From an uncultured bacterium (lineage in GTDB: Bacteria; Cyanobacteriota; Vampirovibrionia; Gastranaerophilales; Gastranaerophilaceae): a stretch of DNA of 6,594 nucleotides. Both the position numbers and the translations under genes were made by a program. Every line of letters starts with the position of its first letter. Position 1 is the stretch's first letter. Below are positions 6,336-6,594 of this stretch, in pieces. A model generated the notes under the pieces. That model was not told where the DNA came from. It saw only the letters and a program-made list of their open reading frames with translations, and ran no database searches. The stretch covers positions 1 through 6,594 of the forward strand of contig USJT01000061.1 in assembly GCA_900555175.1 (NCBI GenBank), in the 5' to 3' direction.

Positions 6336-6401
6336 GTGGTTATAAATACAGAAGAACTAGCAATAATTTTGCTGATACTGCTAGTTCTAATAACCAAATA
6401 G
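6336..6401 (+). CDS. 21-aa hydrophobic peptide, candidate small toxin or leader peptide
   Basis: A 21-codon frame (GTG start, TAG stop) behind the strongest ribosome binding site in the window. The peptide begins MVINTEELA and continues into an almost uninterrupted run of I, L and V (about residues 8-19) ending TK. It is long enough only for a short membrane helix. The pattern of strong AAAGGAGGTGAT, GTG start, short polar N-terminus with E-x-L, single hydrophobic helix and lysine end resembles small type I toxins and 'holin-like toxin' peptides of the TxpA/BsrG kind. The resemblance is in architecture, not established homology. Alternatively it is a leader peptide controlling the frame that starts 9 nt downstream. 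The whole ORF is folded into an inverted repeat (6337-6396), and an opposite-strand promoter-like element points back across it. No family is recognised. Confidence 0.45.
   Translation: MVINTEELAIILLILLVLITK
6337..6396. repeat. Long imperfect inverted repeat covering the peptide ORF
   Basis: AGAACTAGCA (6353-6362) and TGCTAGTTCT (6379-6388) are perfect 10-bp complements around a 16-nt loop. Outside them TGGTTAT (6337-6343) pairs with ATAACCA (6390-6396) for 7 bp, with a 9-nt bulge on the left and 1 nt on the right. The outer stem includes the last two bases of the GTG start codon, so the folded mRNA could hinder initiation despite the strong ribosome binding site. Confidence 0.75.
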
Positions 6402-6440
6402 GGGCTTTTAATGGGGCAAGCTGGAACTTGCTCCGCCCTT
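6400..6440. promoter_or_regulatory. GC-rich hairpin enclosing the ribosome binding site and start of the second small ORF
   Basis: GGGGCAAG (6413-6420) pairs with CTTGCTCC (6427-6434) for 8 bp with one G-U pair and a 6-nt CTGGAA loop. GGGC (6402-6405) pairs with GCCC (6435-6438), extended by a G-U and an A-U pair. The AGGGG ribosome binding site and the ATG at 6411 lie in or inside the outer stem. The following TTTCTATTATTAT is too interrupted for a strong intrinsic terminator, but weak termination or attenuation is possible. Confidence 0.6.
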
Positions 6441-6594
6441 TCTATTATTATAACATATTTTTTAAAAAAAATAAAGAAAAAACTGCAAAAAGAAAAAAAA
6501 GAAGCTGATTTGAATGATATATTAAATAATATAGAATTTAGTGGTGGAAATATCCCCATTGTTAATGTTCGTACATTAAATATAAATAATAAAG
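6411..6594 (+). CDS. Hypothetical protein, N-terminal part (runs off the right edge)
   Basis: An ATG at 6411 opens 61 codons without a stop to the window end. AGGGG (6400-6404) lies 6 nt upstream and overlaps the TAG stop of the 21-aa peptide, with which this frame shares its phase (TAG plus three sense codons between them). The product starts MGQAGTCSALSIIITYFLKK, a short hydrophobic stretch followed by a very lysine-rich segment (about 19-31) and then a polar part (ADLNDILNNIEFSGGN and beyond). I recognise no family. The A-rich lysine tract could be low-complexity DNA read in a lucky frame, but the spacing and possible coupling to the peptide ORF favour a gene. The complete length is unknown. 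Confidence 0.45.
   Translation, partial: MGQAGTCSALSIIITYFLKKIKKKLQKEKKEADLNDILNNIEFSGGNIPIVNVRTLNINNK
6447..6455 (-). promoter_or_regulatory. Extended -10 promoter-like element on the minus strand, antisense to the peptide ORF
   Basis: Read on the minus strand, positions 6455-6447 give TGTTATAAT, a full TGn plus TATAAT extended -10. Transcription would start near 6440 and run leftwards through the GC-rich hairpin (6440-6400) and then across the whole 21-aa peptide ORF and its ribosome binding site. Extended -10 promoters need little -35 similarity, and only AT-rich TTTATT-like sequence lies there. This suits an antisense RNA, but no transcript can be shown from sequence alone. Confidence 0.4.

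Noticed and set aside
6287..6559. 90-codon minus-strand frame opposite the two small ORFs
   Set aside because: It is largely the complement of an A-rich lysine tract, giving low-complexity F/S-rich sequence. It has no clear ribosome binding site, and the plus strand has a far better-supported small ORF pair. An untranslated antisense RNA is a better use for that strand.
1..6594. CRISPR array, tRNA, rRNA or insertion sequence
   Set aside because: No regularly spaced repeats, cloverleaf-like or rRNA sequence, transposase frame or terminal inverted repeats with target duplications were seen.

Overview
The window is low-GC DNA (roughly one third G+C by eye) and gene-dense. Its centre is a block of type II fatty-acid-synthase-like enzymes of the aryl polyene (APE) pigment type. 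This fits a bacterium with a Gram-negative-type envelope and AT-rich codon use. A gut-associated lineage such as Gastranaerophilales (Vampirovibrionia/Melainabacteria) is one possibility, but the window holds no taxonomic marker, so this is a guess.

Left part (1-776, minus strand): two genes read towards the left edge. The first is a short non-catalytic ketosynthase-like protein of the 'beta-ketoacyl synthase chain length factor' family (ApeC-like). An overlapping open frame follows that runs off the window edge and looks like the N-terminus of a lysophospholipid-acyltransferase-like membrane protein.

Centre (791-4303, plus strand): four genes in overlapping (1, 4 and 4 nt) tandem order: ketosynthase (ApeO-like), hot-dog dehydratase (ApeP-like), ketoreductase (ApeQ/FabG-like) and ketosynthase (ApeR/FabF-like). 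This is the core order of APE loci. Together they would condense, reduce and dehydrate ACP-bound intermediates into a conjugated polyene acyl chain. ApeO is expected to work with the chain length factor, although here the two are transcribed apart from starts only 14 nt from each other. Acyl carrier proteins, a starter-unit enzyme, a second dehydratase and export genes are not in the window; some may lie left of position 1.

Right part: a short intergenic stretch holds a possible small single-hydrophobic-segment protein on the minus strand (about 4280-4477). A complete 538-aa ABC-F ATPase of the YbiT-like group follows (4588-6204). Its second Walker A, first signature motif and second switch histidine are all degenerate, so it should have one canonical and one degenerate ATP site.

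The last 390 nt are the most unusual part. A promoter-like pair and a Shine-Dalgarno sequence fully complementary to the usual 16S rRNA 3' end precede a 21-codon hydrophobic peptide ORF. The ORF is folded into a long inverted repeat. A second frame starts 9 nt later, with its ribosome binding site inside a GC-rich hairpin, and runs off the right edge. An extended -10 element on the opposite strand points back across all of this. The layout resembles a type I toxin-antitoxin locus or a leader-peptide-controlled gene; both readings are inference.
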